From assembly GCA_934047225.1 (NCBI GenBank), contig OW203989.1:16281977-16345976 (forward strand): a stretch of 64,000 nt of DNA, written 5' to 3'. Numbering within the stretch: position 1 is the first letter of the stretch; each line of letters begins with the position of its first letter. The notes beneath the pieces were generated by a model. That model ran no database searches and was not told the DNA's origin. It was given only the letters and a program-made list of their open reading frames with translations. Origin of the DNA: Ypsolopha sequella. Its lineage: Eukaryota; Arthropoda; Insecta; Lepidoptera; Ypsolophidae. Positions 1 through 10,217 of this stretch are shown in pieces. Made by a program: the position numbers and the translations under genes.

Positions 1-445
1 AATACCTATTCGACTAAAATGTATGATACAAATTATATTTTTTTTGCTATTTTACATTTTATTTATTTATTGTTTTGCCAACAGACATACATCTTAACTA
101 GTAACTTATCTAAGTACATAATAAAAGGGTTTGAGATGTAGCCCAATTACAGGCAAACACAGCTTGTTACCATAGAATGACAGTATCGCTCAATAGTCGA
201 TACAACGACTACTATCTAGCTTGATAAAACTATGCTTAAATTTTACGAGTATATAATTAATAATTTAATGTAGACTCCTTTGTGGAGTACAAGAAATTTT
301 TGAATTTACCTAACGAAATGCAAAATATGTCCATTCTTGTTGAATGAAACAGATTATTGGTTGAAACAGGATTGGCTTCGAAGTAAAAGTTGTTCATGCT
401 TGTACTCACTATAGTATGAACAACTTTTACTATGAAACCAACCCT

Positions 446-483
446 TAAAACGCTGTGTTCTACTCAGAACACAGCGTTTTAAG
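446..483. repeat. Small perfect hairpin
   Basis: CTTAAAACGCTGTGTTCT, a 3-4 nt loop, then its exact complement AGAACACAGCGTTTTAAG. It follows a looser inverted repeat in which AAAAGTTGTTCAT at about 387 pairs with ATGAACAACTTTTACT at about 416. Confidence 0.8.
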
Positions 484-1077
484 GCGCTACGGAAAATAAA
501 TCGACACTTTAAGAACTTGCATATCTACTTCAGTAAATAATGTATTATTTTGATAAAATAGTACATTATTTTTGGATTCTTTTTCTAGGGACCTGTTAAA
601 ACAAAAACGCAATTGGAGAAATTCGGCTCGATAGAAATATTTATTGAAATGAGGTCTTTTTCGACACCAATTCTCCTGGTCTGACAATTTAGAATGACAT
701 ATGGACTGCAATTACATTTTATTAGATGGGTTTTAACGGTATCTAGGACCTGGTTAAACGAAATTTTGATAGCATCTTTAGTACATTTTAAATTAATAAA
801 AAACCGACTTTTTGCTACTTTTCCACGAATCCGTCCCTCTTGCACTGACGGTTTTTTCGCATATGGAGTAACAGGGACGCTAAAACTTTTACATATCGCC
901 TTAAGGAAAAAAGTTATCATCTTAACACCCCGTATATGGGGCCACGTGTAAACTTGCGAAGGACAGCAGTCAATTTGATCGAGTGTAAATCGTTAATATT
1001 TACCTGGAAGCTAACAATAAAGTGCTCCTATTAACTGACTTCAAAAAGGTAGAAGTTCTCAATTCGCCTATATTTTT

Positions 1078-1500
1078 CGGGTTCCGTACCTCAAAATGAA
1101 AAAACGGAACCCTTATAGGATCACTTTGTTGTCCGTCTGTCCCAGTGGCGTGCCTGGAACTTTTTGCTGAAAAGGCAATGACATTGTCAAGTATGACTAG
1201 TTTATTATTTTCGTATTTTTTTACTAGTTATACTTGAAAAAGTTTCAGGCACGCTACTGGTCTGTCCGTCCGCCTGTCTGTCAAGACCCTTCTTCTCGGC
1301 TCCCATTTGAGATATCAAGTTGAAACTGATACCTCCTACAGAAGTCTACAGCCCCATAGTGGTGCAAAAAAATCAGGTTTCTAACTCGACGCGAATAAAG
1401 TTATTGCTCCTCACATAACCAATTTCATACAAATTTTTGACTCTCGCAAGGGAATCAAAACCTATAGGACACTTCCAGTTGACTTAGAAACTTGAAGTTT
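1078..1500 (+). mobile_element. GGGTTCCGTACC dispersed repeat, interrupted by a MITE
   Basis: GGGTTCCGTACC followed by a GTCTGTCC-rich tract, then 'gacccttcttctcggctccc'. The same family, with the same GTCTGTC-type microsatellite tract, recurs at 10.9, 19.4, 54.5, 58.1 and 62.8 kb. No coding capacity. The order is unknown to me from sequence alone. Confidence 0.65.
1143..1259. mobile_element. 117-bp hAT-type MITE with 8-bp target duplication
   Basis: Terminal inverted repeats CAGTGGCGTGCCTG and CAGGCACGCTACTG are flanked on both sides by GTCTGTCC (1135-1142 and 1260-1267). An 8-bp duplication is the hallmark of hAT transposition. Its insertion splits the GTCTGTCC tract of the older repeat around it. 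Confidence 0.85.
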
Positions 1501-1659
1501 CGTTTACAGATAGGTGTTATAGCATACACAAAAGAAACAATTTGATAATTACAAATATTTAATTATTTAGGAAGTAATCCATTACCAACTTAATTAGACC
1601 CTTTAGATACATAGAGTTTAAGTTGGTAGTCCATAACTGCAAGTGGAATTATTTACCAT

Positions 1660-1735
1660 ATTTGTAGGGTTCCGTACCCGTATTGTGTGGTGGCACGGAA
1701 CCCTTTGTGCGGGAGTCCGACTCGCACTTTTTCGA
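1660..1735 (+). mobile_element. GGGTTCCGTACCCGTATTGTGTGG repeat terminus
   Basis: The end of the GGGTTCCGTACC family: the repeat word, then cacggaaccctttgtgcggg and a Ser/Asp-like 'gagtccgactcgcact' tail. Similar termini occur at 5440-5510, 12145-12205, 21845-21910, 28378-28440 and 63180-63245. Confidence 0.6.
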
Positions 1736-2119
1736 TTTTTTACAGCCTTAGATCTAGATCCATTTGATCTTCTTTCTTATGGGCTTGCACTTGCTCTGGC
1801 TTGCTCTTTCTTATATAATATTTAATTATGATTTTTCCGCCCGTTCAATTTCTCTTTCCATCTAGGTATATACATATATATTATATATATAGTCTCTCTA
1901 CCTATTTTGTATACTCTACGTTTACATTTGAAAAACGAAACCTGAAACGCTTTTAACGCCTACACTATGACGACATACCTTGAAGTTTATAATAAAATCA
2001 AGCTAGAATAACTATAAACTAGTGTTAATGAGTCATACATGCGTAATCGGCAATAAATAAGCGTTTTACGCGTTGTATAAATATTAAACGGTGCAAGGGC
2101 GTAGCCAGGATTTTGTTTA

Positions 2120-2134
2120 GGGGGGGGGGGGGGG
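2120..2134 (+). repeat. Poly(G) run next to a 'gcgtagccaggatttt' repeat
   Basis: Fifteen consecutive G follow the phrase gggcgtagccaggattttg, which looks like the edge of a dispersed repeat. A similar G-run with 'gggcaccgggatttct' occurs at about 38,573-38,603. Confidence 0.6.
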
Positions 2135-3219
2135 ACAAACAAACAACGTAACATTTGAACGAATGTTTAAATAAGTACAACAGAAGAGTACCTAAATAAA
2201 ATAATTTTAATATGAGCAATCATATAGAATTGTTTCACTTACTCTTTGGTTCGAAAGCTCGAGCACTTACTAAGGGCGGGCTGCTGCCCCCCCTACCCGT
2301 ACGCGTACCTGGCTTCGCCCATGGAACGGTGGCAAGACTGGCAAGTGACGGCGCCTGGGGGTTGCTGACGTCACACGGGTTTCAGGTTAGGTATTCATGA
2401 GTTTTCCAATTCAGCCTTTATGTGTGCTGCACGATATTCTAGCTTGGCGCAGATTACCTGTTTAGATTTTTAGGGTGTCATGCATGAGTCATGAGCCAGT
2501 TAAATTAATTTGTTATTTCACAAATGTAGATTTTTTAATTATCAATGTAATGTTGCTTTTTATAGGAATTACTAATGTTTATTATAAACGCATAAATTAT
2601 TAGTAATAAGAAGTACTTGGAATAATTATTGTGCGTTTGGAATTACAAAGGAAGAAATTACAAAACAACTGCACTGAACTTCACAAATCCATACAGTTGG
2701 TATTATGAGGGATCTGTAGAATTTATATATTAAACTAATTCCATAATTTTATTAATCCTTTTATTTTTATTAAATTTGGATGTTTTATAAATATTAAATA
2801 AGCCATTTTTTAAAAGAATAAATAAAACTGTATTGTTATTAATAGGTATTGTAAATTTTATAATTTTTAGATAAAACAAAAGTCATTTTATAGTTATTAC
2901 AATATGAAATTAAAAAAAGTTTATAAGAATTTTGATTCAAAATTATTTTGATGTTAGATTTATCATAAAATAGTATTAACGGATATTGCAAAAGGATTTT
3001 TAAATTTCTGGAATAAAAAAATGCTCAGTGATATAGGTACAATTTACGATCGCTACTATGTTAGGTATTTCTTGAAATTGTTCACAGACTTCTCAAGGTC
3101 TAAATCGTAGATTAATTAAAAATGTTTGTACTAGTGTACATACATATGTTTATGAATAGTTATCATGGCGCAATCTCCATCATCATCATCATCGTATGAC
3201 CATTGTGTCCTGCGGGCCT

Positions 3220-3440
3220 ATTATGTATCTCTAGTTGCCTTCTGGACTGGGTGTCTATTATCAAAAACTTAGATATACTATCGAATTCCGATTTCCTAAG
3301 GATATGTTCGCACTTGAAGTGACAACACAAATTGTTAATAGTTCAATACCCACTAAAGGCAATTTTAAAATTTCAGTTTTTATCTATGTTTTTGATGATA
3401 GGCACCTAGTTCAGTTGGCAACTAAAGATACAGAATAGGG
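3220..3440. mobile_element. Foldback element, copy 1 (conserved core, variable arms)
   Basis: Imperfect inverted arms (tgtatctctagttgcc ... ggcaactaaagatacagaat) enclose a core containing TATCGAATTCCGATT and AAGGATATGTTCGCACTTGA. Other copies are at about 18,709-18,915 and 55,459-55,683. Confidence 0.75.
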
Positions 3441-3479
3441 GGGCTGCATTGTTTTTTCTACAAAGCTATAATTCTATAT

Positions 3480-3800
3480 CCAGGTTCGATAGTCATGTTT
3501 TCGCGTCAGGTGTTAGTTGGTGTAGCTGCTTCAGTCCACCAGAAAACTTTCTGATGGGGCACTCCTCTACGATGTCACTGATAGTCTGTTCTGAGGCTCC
3601 ACAATCGCAGCGAGGTGAGTCAGCGATATCCCATTGGTGCAGGTTATAGTTGCACCTTGCCACGCCAGTATGGATTCTGTTTGGCGTAGTCCACAGCTTA
3701 CGGTGTTCTCTAAAGCCTGGCTGTGTGGCAGAGGGGTCAGGTATGATGTTAGCCTGTGAACAGTTTTCTTCACGCCATTTTGCCCGCCACTCAGACTGGA
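3480..3800 (-). mobile_element. LINE 3' end fragment (RTE-like/Jockey-like C-terminal domain)
   Basis: Minus-strand reading from about 3800: SEWRAKWREENCSQANIIPD, then LWTTPNRIHTGVARCNYNLH, QWDIADSPRCDCGASEQTIS and DIVEECPIRKFSGGLKQLH, to an in-frame TGA. The pattern NR.RTG.G.C...LH.W....S..CDCG...T..HIV..CP is the conserved C-terminal region of insect non-LTR retrotransposons. Only the last ~100 codons remain. Confidence 0.8.
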
Positions 3801-3884
3801 TGTCGTTTTTGCAATCTCGATGACATAAAATTAATAAATAAACTTTTCACTTTACTATAACAACCCCAGAATCTTGATATACAC

Positions 3885-4625
3885 AAGTTAAAGAGGCTAT
3901 GCGATTTTTTTTTTTTTTTACTGTCACTCCAAGCCAAAAAAACGCGCAGTGTGAGACGGGCGGATTCAGAGCCAAAGGGAAAAAAGTGGGTTTTTATATT
4001 TTTATTAAAAAAACTAAACTAGCTAGCAAAATTTCCAGAATCAAAAATCTAAATATTGTTGAAACCCATCTAATATAATATGTTTGAGTTCTGAACATGG
4101 CTGCTACTCGTTAAACGAGGAGAAAAAGTGTGTTAGAAGAACTCATTTCAACAATTATTTCTATCGAGGAAAATTTATCCAAACATGTTTTCCAAAATCA
4201 AAACCCTAGATTATACAACGTGTAACAGAAAGGTGTAACCATATTTGAAGAGCTTATTCAATCTATGAAACAAACACTGTATCTCGAAAAAGAATATTAC
4301 TTGCTTCATAGGAAAATACAATGCCGCTCGGCCGAAATGTATGGACGGGCAGATTAAAGTTGTACTATACCATTGACTGAATAAGCTCTTCAAATTTGGT
4401 TACACCTTTCTGTTATACGTTGTATAGTCAAAATGCTTATACCAGAAACTTATTATAATTTTCCGTGTATTTCATGAAATACACATGAAATGAAAATGAA
4501 AATGAAAATTTCTTTATTTCAAAATAAGTAACCTAAATTATTAAAACTCTAGTTCCCACAGAAAGTTTCCTTGTGTAGTACACAGGAAAGAAACACCCGA
4601 TTTTTTTACCTATCGCCTTAACTAC
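3885..4625 (+). mobile_element. Dispersed repeat 'agaggctatgcga', copy carrying two nested insertions
   Basis: Nearly co-linear with 60,101-60,532 (cactgtcactccaag, cgaggagaaaaagtgtgtt, tatcgaggaaaatttatcc, cccgatttttttacctatc). Compared with that copy it has two extra blocks: a 207-bp MITE at 4216-4422 and about 105 bp near 4485-4590 bounded by TACAC on both sides. Confidence 0.8.
4216..4422. mobile_element. TA-flanked MITE, family CAACGTGTAACAG, copy 1
   Basis: Terminal inverted repeats CAACGTGTAACAGAAAGGTG / ACACCTTTCTGTTATACGTTG are flanked by TA. The empty paralogous site at about 60,417-60,425 reads GATTATATAGTC, which is this locus minus the element and one TA. That indicates Tc1/mariner-type TA target duplication. 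Confidence 0.88.
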
Positions 4626-5321
4626 ATACCACTACAGATAAACGATGGGCGGACGTATTCTAGCACTTATCAGGTTGGATACTCGTGATTCAATAGGGCG
4701 GGCGGACGACCTTGCTGACTTCATCAGATAACGAACGTTGCGCCATGTGAGGCTCTGCATTTCGCTATTTTGTTTAAGAGCGGTTTCGCAGCCGGATTGT
4801 GAAAAAACCCGCTTTTCTATATTCTAATTAATCGAAACAGAACACTTAAACTTAAAATTCAATCAATAATTATTCAACAAAACCTTGTTACCTATGTGTT
4901 GTGTATGCTTCCATCGCAAAATTTCCATTGGTTTCTGTAAATTAAATATTAATAATTTAAATATTTTTGCAATAATAAATAATTTTGTCTTCACTTGAGT
5001 AAATCATGTCTAAATATGAGAATATACATAAAAAAAAAATTGGTGTAGAAAATTTTTCGTCAGTCTTAAAACAAAGTTAAAATTTAAGAATATACATTAT
5101 GTGTTATGTATACTGCAATTTAGTCAATAATTATTCTATTTTCTTGAACCGAGCAGGATTGTCTTACGATAAGACAACAAAAATTAAACAATATTTTACT
5201 TGCAGAGCATATTTTAATGCAAAGCATCTTTTGTCTTGACCAATTAGACTTTGTCTTGAAACAAGCCTTTATTCGTTATTGTAGTACATACTTTAAAGTA
5301 AAACAACAAATGATTAAAATT

Positions 5322-5512
5322 TGGGTTCCGTACATACTCAGAGGGTGCAAAATTATTTGTTAAACGCTACCAGTTTAGCGCCTTATTTTTGGTCCGCTTG
5401 GTGTTGATATGGCATCTATATTTTTATTAATATTTTTAGGGTTCCGCGCACCCAAAATGTGTGAAAGTATGGAACCCTATGTGCGCGAGTCCGACTTGCA
5501 CTTGGCCTGTTT
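5322..5512 (+). mobile_element. GGGTTCCGTAC dispersed repeat
   Basis: Begins 'gggttccgtacatactcaga', contains 'gctaccagtttagcgcctt' and ends 'cgcgagtccgacttgcacttggcc'. The same arrangement is seen at 11,996-12,208 and 63,068-63,248. Confidence 0.6.
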
Positions 5513-6494
5513 TTGTAACTTGAATCACATAATTTTTACAAAATCATATATTATCTACGTACATCTAAAGTGTCTCATACAATCTAATAGTGATTCTATA
5601 TGAGATTTATTTATTTATTTCAAGTAGCAAGTAACATAACCCTAATTCAAGTTACAATAATATTAGAATTAAAAAAAACTTATCACTAAAACATCATGCA
5701 CTTCCTAAGTACATAAGATATATCTATATTACACATAATGACTTAAAAATATACTACATACTGTCTAAACTTATATACCTAGTTAGTCGACAAAAATGTC
5801 AGCCTCTGGTAACTTAGCGAGCATGTCATTGATTTGAGCAGTGTACAGCTCGAGAAGTGAGATACAAGTATGTATTTTATACTAACCACCACAGAACATA
5901 TTAAGGTTTCTCCCAACGCCAACGACCTTGAACTGAGTTACTTTGTAACCATTTTGTACGGTAACCATAGCATTTTTTAATAGACGAAAAATACATAGTA
6001 ATCTATATGATACAAATCGTGATGTGGTTTTCCTAAATTTTATTTTAATATACAGAAGTGAAGCAAGAACATTTTAATTTTACCCTTATTTCTCGATTTT
6101 TGTTCACTTGTAACAATATAAGTGCTACAGTTTTTGTCGAAACAGTATAAAAATTTATAAACATCTAGACAATTGTTATGCAAGGCTGGAAAGTTAATTT
6201 TTGGCGCGAGTACCTTTTATTGAAACCTGAGCAAGCGAAGTTCGCTCGTGGTTCAAATAAAGAATCCTGAGCGTAGCGAGGGTTTCAAAGGTACGAGACG
6301 CTAAATAACTTTGCTGCCGAGCGAAATACACAACTTTTCACCTCACTAAAGCGAGGAAAATAAGATGCAAGAAAATATATACGCTTTTATGTATTTTTCG
6401 CGCGATTTTTCCGGAAGAAAACTCAACTCGGCATTATGTACCACTTGCACTAATTCTGCAGGTGTTAAAGGATAATGCAACTCTTCCAGCCACT

Positions 6495-6965
6495 CTTGGT
6501 CCAAAACTTCGAAACCTATTGCCCACGAATGAAACTTTTTTCAAACAATAGATCTTATCACCAATAGCAATTTTTACTATGACAATAAAAAAATCTATCC
6601 ATGGAAAAAAAAGATATGGCGATAAAAGTTAGAAAAAAAATAGTTTTATTTTTATTAAAATCTGACCATTTCGAGACATATTTAACCGGGTGCCAGAGTA
6701 GATAAATGAATTATATCGATAATATCAACAAATGAATATATACAGAGTGTTCCAAATATAAAAAAGATATATGTACCTACTTGGTTTTTATTTATTTTTT
6801 TATTATTATTTTATTATTTTATTATTTTATTTTCTTATCCCCATATCTTTTTTCACCCCGGATAGATTTTTTTGGTCCCATAGTAAAAGTTGCTATTGGC
6901 AATAACTACTATCGTTTGGCATAGGTTTTATTTGTGGGCAATTAAGTTGAAAAATTTGGACCAAT
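6495..6965. repeat. Degenerate inverted repeat around an AT-rich centre
   Basis: The left arm has 'ggtccaaaacttcgaaacctattgcccac' and 'atctatcc...aaaagatatgg'; the right arm has the imperfect complement ('ccatatcttttttcaccccggatagat', 'tgggcaattaagttgaaaaatttggacc'). Likely an old TIR element. The flanks (6,190-6,360) carry a 'cctgagcaagcgaagttcgctcg' repeat. Confidence 0.55.
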
Positions 6966-8449
6966 TAGTTGCATTATCCATCTTCGTCGCTGCTAGCCTC
7001 GCTGATATTTTATGATTTGTTTCGATTTTATCAATAAAACAAACCAAAATAATGGAAGGAAAGTGAATTGAATAAAGAGAAGGAAATTTTAAAGTTTTTG
7101 TTTTTGATCAAATTTTCTTGCTGGCCAGTGCTATTATTCTTTAAATGAGGCTGGCGCATGACATGAAATAAGTATTTGCATTTCATTGGACTGGCTGCAG
7201 AGAATATAAACTATTACGAAACCAATGAGGTTCTATATATATGTAATATTATTGTAGGAAACCTTTATTGAATAAAAATATTCGAATTTTAAAAACACTT
7301 TCCACGCTAGCGGATAAAGTGCGCTTTTCCACCCAGATTTCGATTGATAAACAGAGCCTTTCCGAGCTTGTGAGGTGAAAAATAATAGAAAAATATGGTT
7401 TTCTCAGTTCTTGGAAATTCATTTTATTTGATATAAAATAAATTAAAAACACACTATTTTCGCACTTGTCAGCCGCAGCGACTGACGTAACAGCCATGTT
7501 GCAGTGCGAGCTGATAGGAACTTTATTTTAATATGGTTTTGTTCGAAATTTCAACCACCACGAATCGAGTTGCTAGTTTTTCCGACGGAGCCACCTTAAC
7601 AGGAACTAACGACCTTTCTAACGATTAAGGTGATACATGTTTGTGGTATTTATACTCAAGGTATTTGTACGTAGTCATACATTCTAATGACGATACTTTC
7701 AGCGACATGTTTTGACTACGAACTACAACAATGTTTTGAAACGTTTCAAAGGGACCTTGGGAGGGTTGTTGAACTTATTGACTTGATTACTAGTAAGTAG
7801 TACCACTTTTTCTTATGTGCTACTAGCAACAAAGACTTGAAAAGTAGGTACTATGAACGAAGTTATCGGAGGTCGATGTCATAGATAACACTAGGAAGTG
7901 TATGTGAGTTGAATAGGTTCATAATTTCTTCTATAAAATTTTAATGACTAGTTATAGGGAAAGAGAATTTCAATCAAAGAGTATGGATAATTTTCTATTT
8001 GGAGCGAAAGTGTAGTCAACATTACTGTCGACAAACGTGTAATCAAAGAGCAGTTATCGATGGGTGGACACAATTTCTTGATCTATCGACTAATATCTAC
8101 CTCACAAAGGTAATTTAAATTTATAAGCAGACCCGGTAACTACCTGCAAAAGCTGTTTTCTGAATTATATGTTGAAAGTTCCTGCATTATTTGCTTACCT
8201 ATTATTGTTTCTATGCTATATCCTATACATGATGTATTCGCTCAAATGCATTGCACTTTTTTCACGTTATTTATTACCGTTGAACTTAACAGATACCAAA
8301 TTGACCATTACCTTGAGTATTATAGAAATTGACTGTATACGTGTAGTATATGTTTGAAACCTTTTAACATAATGATATTCTTTTTTCCAGCGTGCTTTCA
8401 GGATATATTACGAATACCTGATATCTTTGCACTTATAGTATATAATATA

Positions 8450-8887
8450 CAACGTGTAACAGAAAGGTGAAACCATATTTGAAGAGCTTATTCAGTCAAT
8501 GGTATAGAACAACTTTTACTATGGAACAAACTTTGTATATCGAAAAAACAAAAATAACTTTTTCATAGAAAAATGCAATGCCACTCGGCTGAAATGTATG
8601 GAAGGGCAGATTTTTTTTTGAGATTTCAGGGTTGGCTCCATAGTAAAAGTTGTTCTATACCATTGACTGAATAAGCTCTTCAAATATGGTTACACCTTTC
8701 TGTTTGAAACCATATTTCAAAAACAAAATCTGCCCTTCCATACATTTCAGCCGAGTGGCATTGCATTTTTCAATGAAAACGTAAATTTTTTTTTTCGAGA
8801 TTAAAAGTTTGTTCCATAGTAAAAGTTGTTCTATACCATTGATTGAATAAGCTCTTCAAATATGGTTACGCTTTCTGTTACACGTTG
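8450..8887. mobile_element. CAACGTGTAACAG MITE, three-arm composite copy
   Basis: Starts CAACGTGTAACAG and ends CTGTTACACGTTG with TA on both sides. Inside lie three arm sequences and two loop sequences, with the second loop inverted relative to the first (aatgccactcggctgaaatg at ~8577, its complement at ~8740). Normal copies have two arms and one loop (~207-262 bp); this one is 438 bp. Confidence 0.82.
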
Positions 8888-8889
8888 TA

Positions 8890-8912
8890 TATAATATATA
8901 TATATATATATA
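8890..8912. repeat. (TA)n microsatellite
   Basis: A run of TA repeats immediately follows the TA-flanked MITE and precedes a SINE 3' fragment ('catgaatccccgaggggatgtcagaggtg'). Confidence 0.7.
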
Positions 8913-8974
8913 CATGAATCCCCGAGGGGATGTCAGAGGTGTTCCGAGTGTGAACTATGTATAAGAGTAAACAT

Positions 8975-9080
8975 TATATCATTGCAGTATAGAAACGCAG
9001 AAAGAAAAGTAAATCCCGGTTCAGAGCTCCTCACATCCAGATTTACTTTTCTTTCTGCGTTTCGATACTGCAATGATATA
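8975..9080. mobile_element. Foldback element related to 14,222-14,402, tRNA part largely lost
   Basis: Arms CATTGCAGTATAGAAACGCA and GCGTTTCGATACTGCAATG surround 'cccggttcagagctcctcacatccag'. The equivalent copy at 14.3 kb holds a complete tRNA-like sequence between the same arms. Confidence 0.75.
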
Positions 9081-9274
9081 ATGTCAATTTATATCTCCTT
9101 GCGATCGATAAATAGCCAAGTGTTCATACATATACATTTAAGTATTTCTATCATAGTTTATGTATAAGAGTACATTTTATGGAACTTTATATCTTGTTAT
9201 GTTATTTATTTATTTGTAACAATTAAACAAAACGAATTTGTGTTTCCTAAATAAGAAAATATATATTTCGTCAC

Positions 9275-9601
9275 GATATGAATTCCTGAAGGATGTCAGA
9301 GGTGTTCCGAGTGTGAACTGTGAAATGCAAGTCACAGTCCAAACTCTGTACACCCGCGTTTCACCGACGATCATTACGTTCCAGTGTGATGGGTGGTGAA
9401 CCCTATTGCCGTCCTTCGGGTTCAATTTTAGGACATGCAAGTTTCCTCACGATGTTTTCCTTCACCGTTCAGCAAGTGGTAAGTAAGAACAAATACTATG
9501 CACATAAATTCCGAAAAACTCATTGGTGCATGCGGACCGGGGATCGAACCTGAATCTCAAGATTGAGAGGCCAGCGTTCTACCCCTGAGCTACCGCCGCT
9601 T
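9275..9601 (-). mobile_element. tRNA-derived SINE, full-length-like
   Basis: Read on the minus strand from 9601: a tRNA-like head with an A-box-like 'tagctcaggggtagaa' and B-box-like 'ggttcgatcccc', then 'gcatgcaccaatgagtttttcggaatttatg', 'caccacccatcacac' and an end at 'aggaattcatatcgtgac'. Related copies are at 35,228-35,520 and 41,586-42,130, with fragments at 8,905-8,955 and 16,460-16,545. Confidence 0.8.
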
Positions 9602-9975
9602 TTTTTTTTGTTATATAGGCTATTAGCAAATCATTTGTTATTTTATAAGACTAAATCATATTCAGAATGTATTTTTTTATTATCAAGGTTAGCAGAGGCT
9701 AGCGTTCACCTGAGCTATCGCGGCTTTTTAAAATATATACAAAATATTTACAAAAATATATTACAAAATATTTGGTTTGAATAAAATATACAAAATGAAA
9801 GTTCTCTTTTTACATCGTCTCTTTATTTCCTTTTTATAAAAAAATCATCACCTAATATAATATAATTTCCCTGCAGACATTATATTGACACGCGTGCGTG
9901 ATACACATGTGATAAGATTATGTAAATGTTTATTTTGAATGACATATCAATATCGGCATACTTATCTGATTACAG

Positions 9976-10217
9976 GTCAAGATGTCGTACCTAGAGATAT
10001 ACAACGAGATCATCAGAGACCTCCTGAACCCAGGCACAGGACCCCTGGAGCTCCGAGACGAAGGTGGGCCCGGGGCGCCCATAGTCTCCGGTCTCAGCGA
10101 AGTGAGGGCCAAGAGTGCCGCTCATGTGGCTGAACTACTGGCCCGAGGGGACCGCTCCAGGACAGCCGAGGCTACCCATGCTAATGAGCATTCTTCGAGG
10201 GGACATGCTCTTCTTAG
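9976..10217 (+). CDS. KIF19: KIF19-like exon A: motor domain through switch I
   Basis: The acceptor is tgattacag and the donor AG|GTACGA. The exon opens with [11 protein letters not shown] and ends inside a codon (phase 2). The methionine at 9982 is internal to the conserved motor sequence and is not a start. Switch I reads NEHSSRGH where kinesins normally have SSRSH, so the serine after the arginine is glycine (GGA). Confidence 0.95.

Larger units (their letters stand above)
1..9975. other. Repeat-rich non-coding DNA upstream of exon A (intron or 5' flank of the KIF19-like gene)
   Basis: No kinesin P-loop exon or other host exon could be recognised on either strand. Contents: dispersed GGGTTCCGTACC repeats, several MITEs, a LINE fragment (minus), inverted repeats and SINE copies, listed separately. 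Because exon A starts mid-motor, the stretch is probably at least partly intron. Confidence 0.6.

Noticed and set aside
9210..9440. Minus-strand open frame of 76 residues
   Set aside because: Lies in the SINE body; similar motifs recur in the other SINE copies without an open frame.
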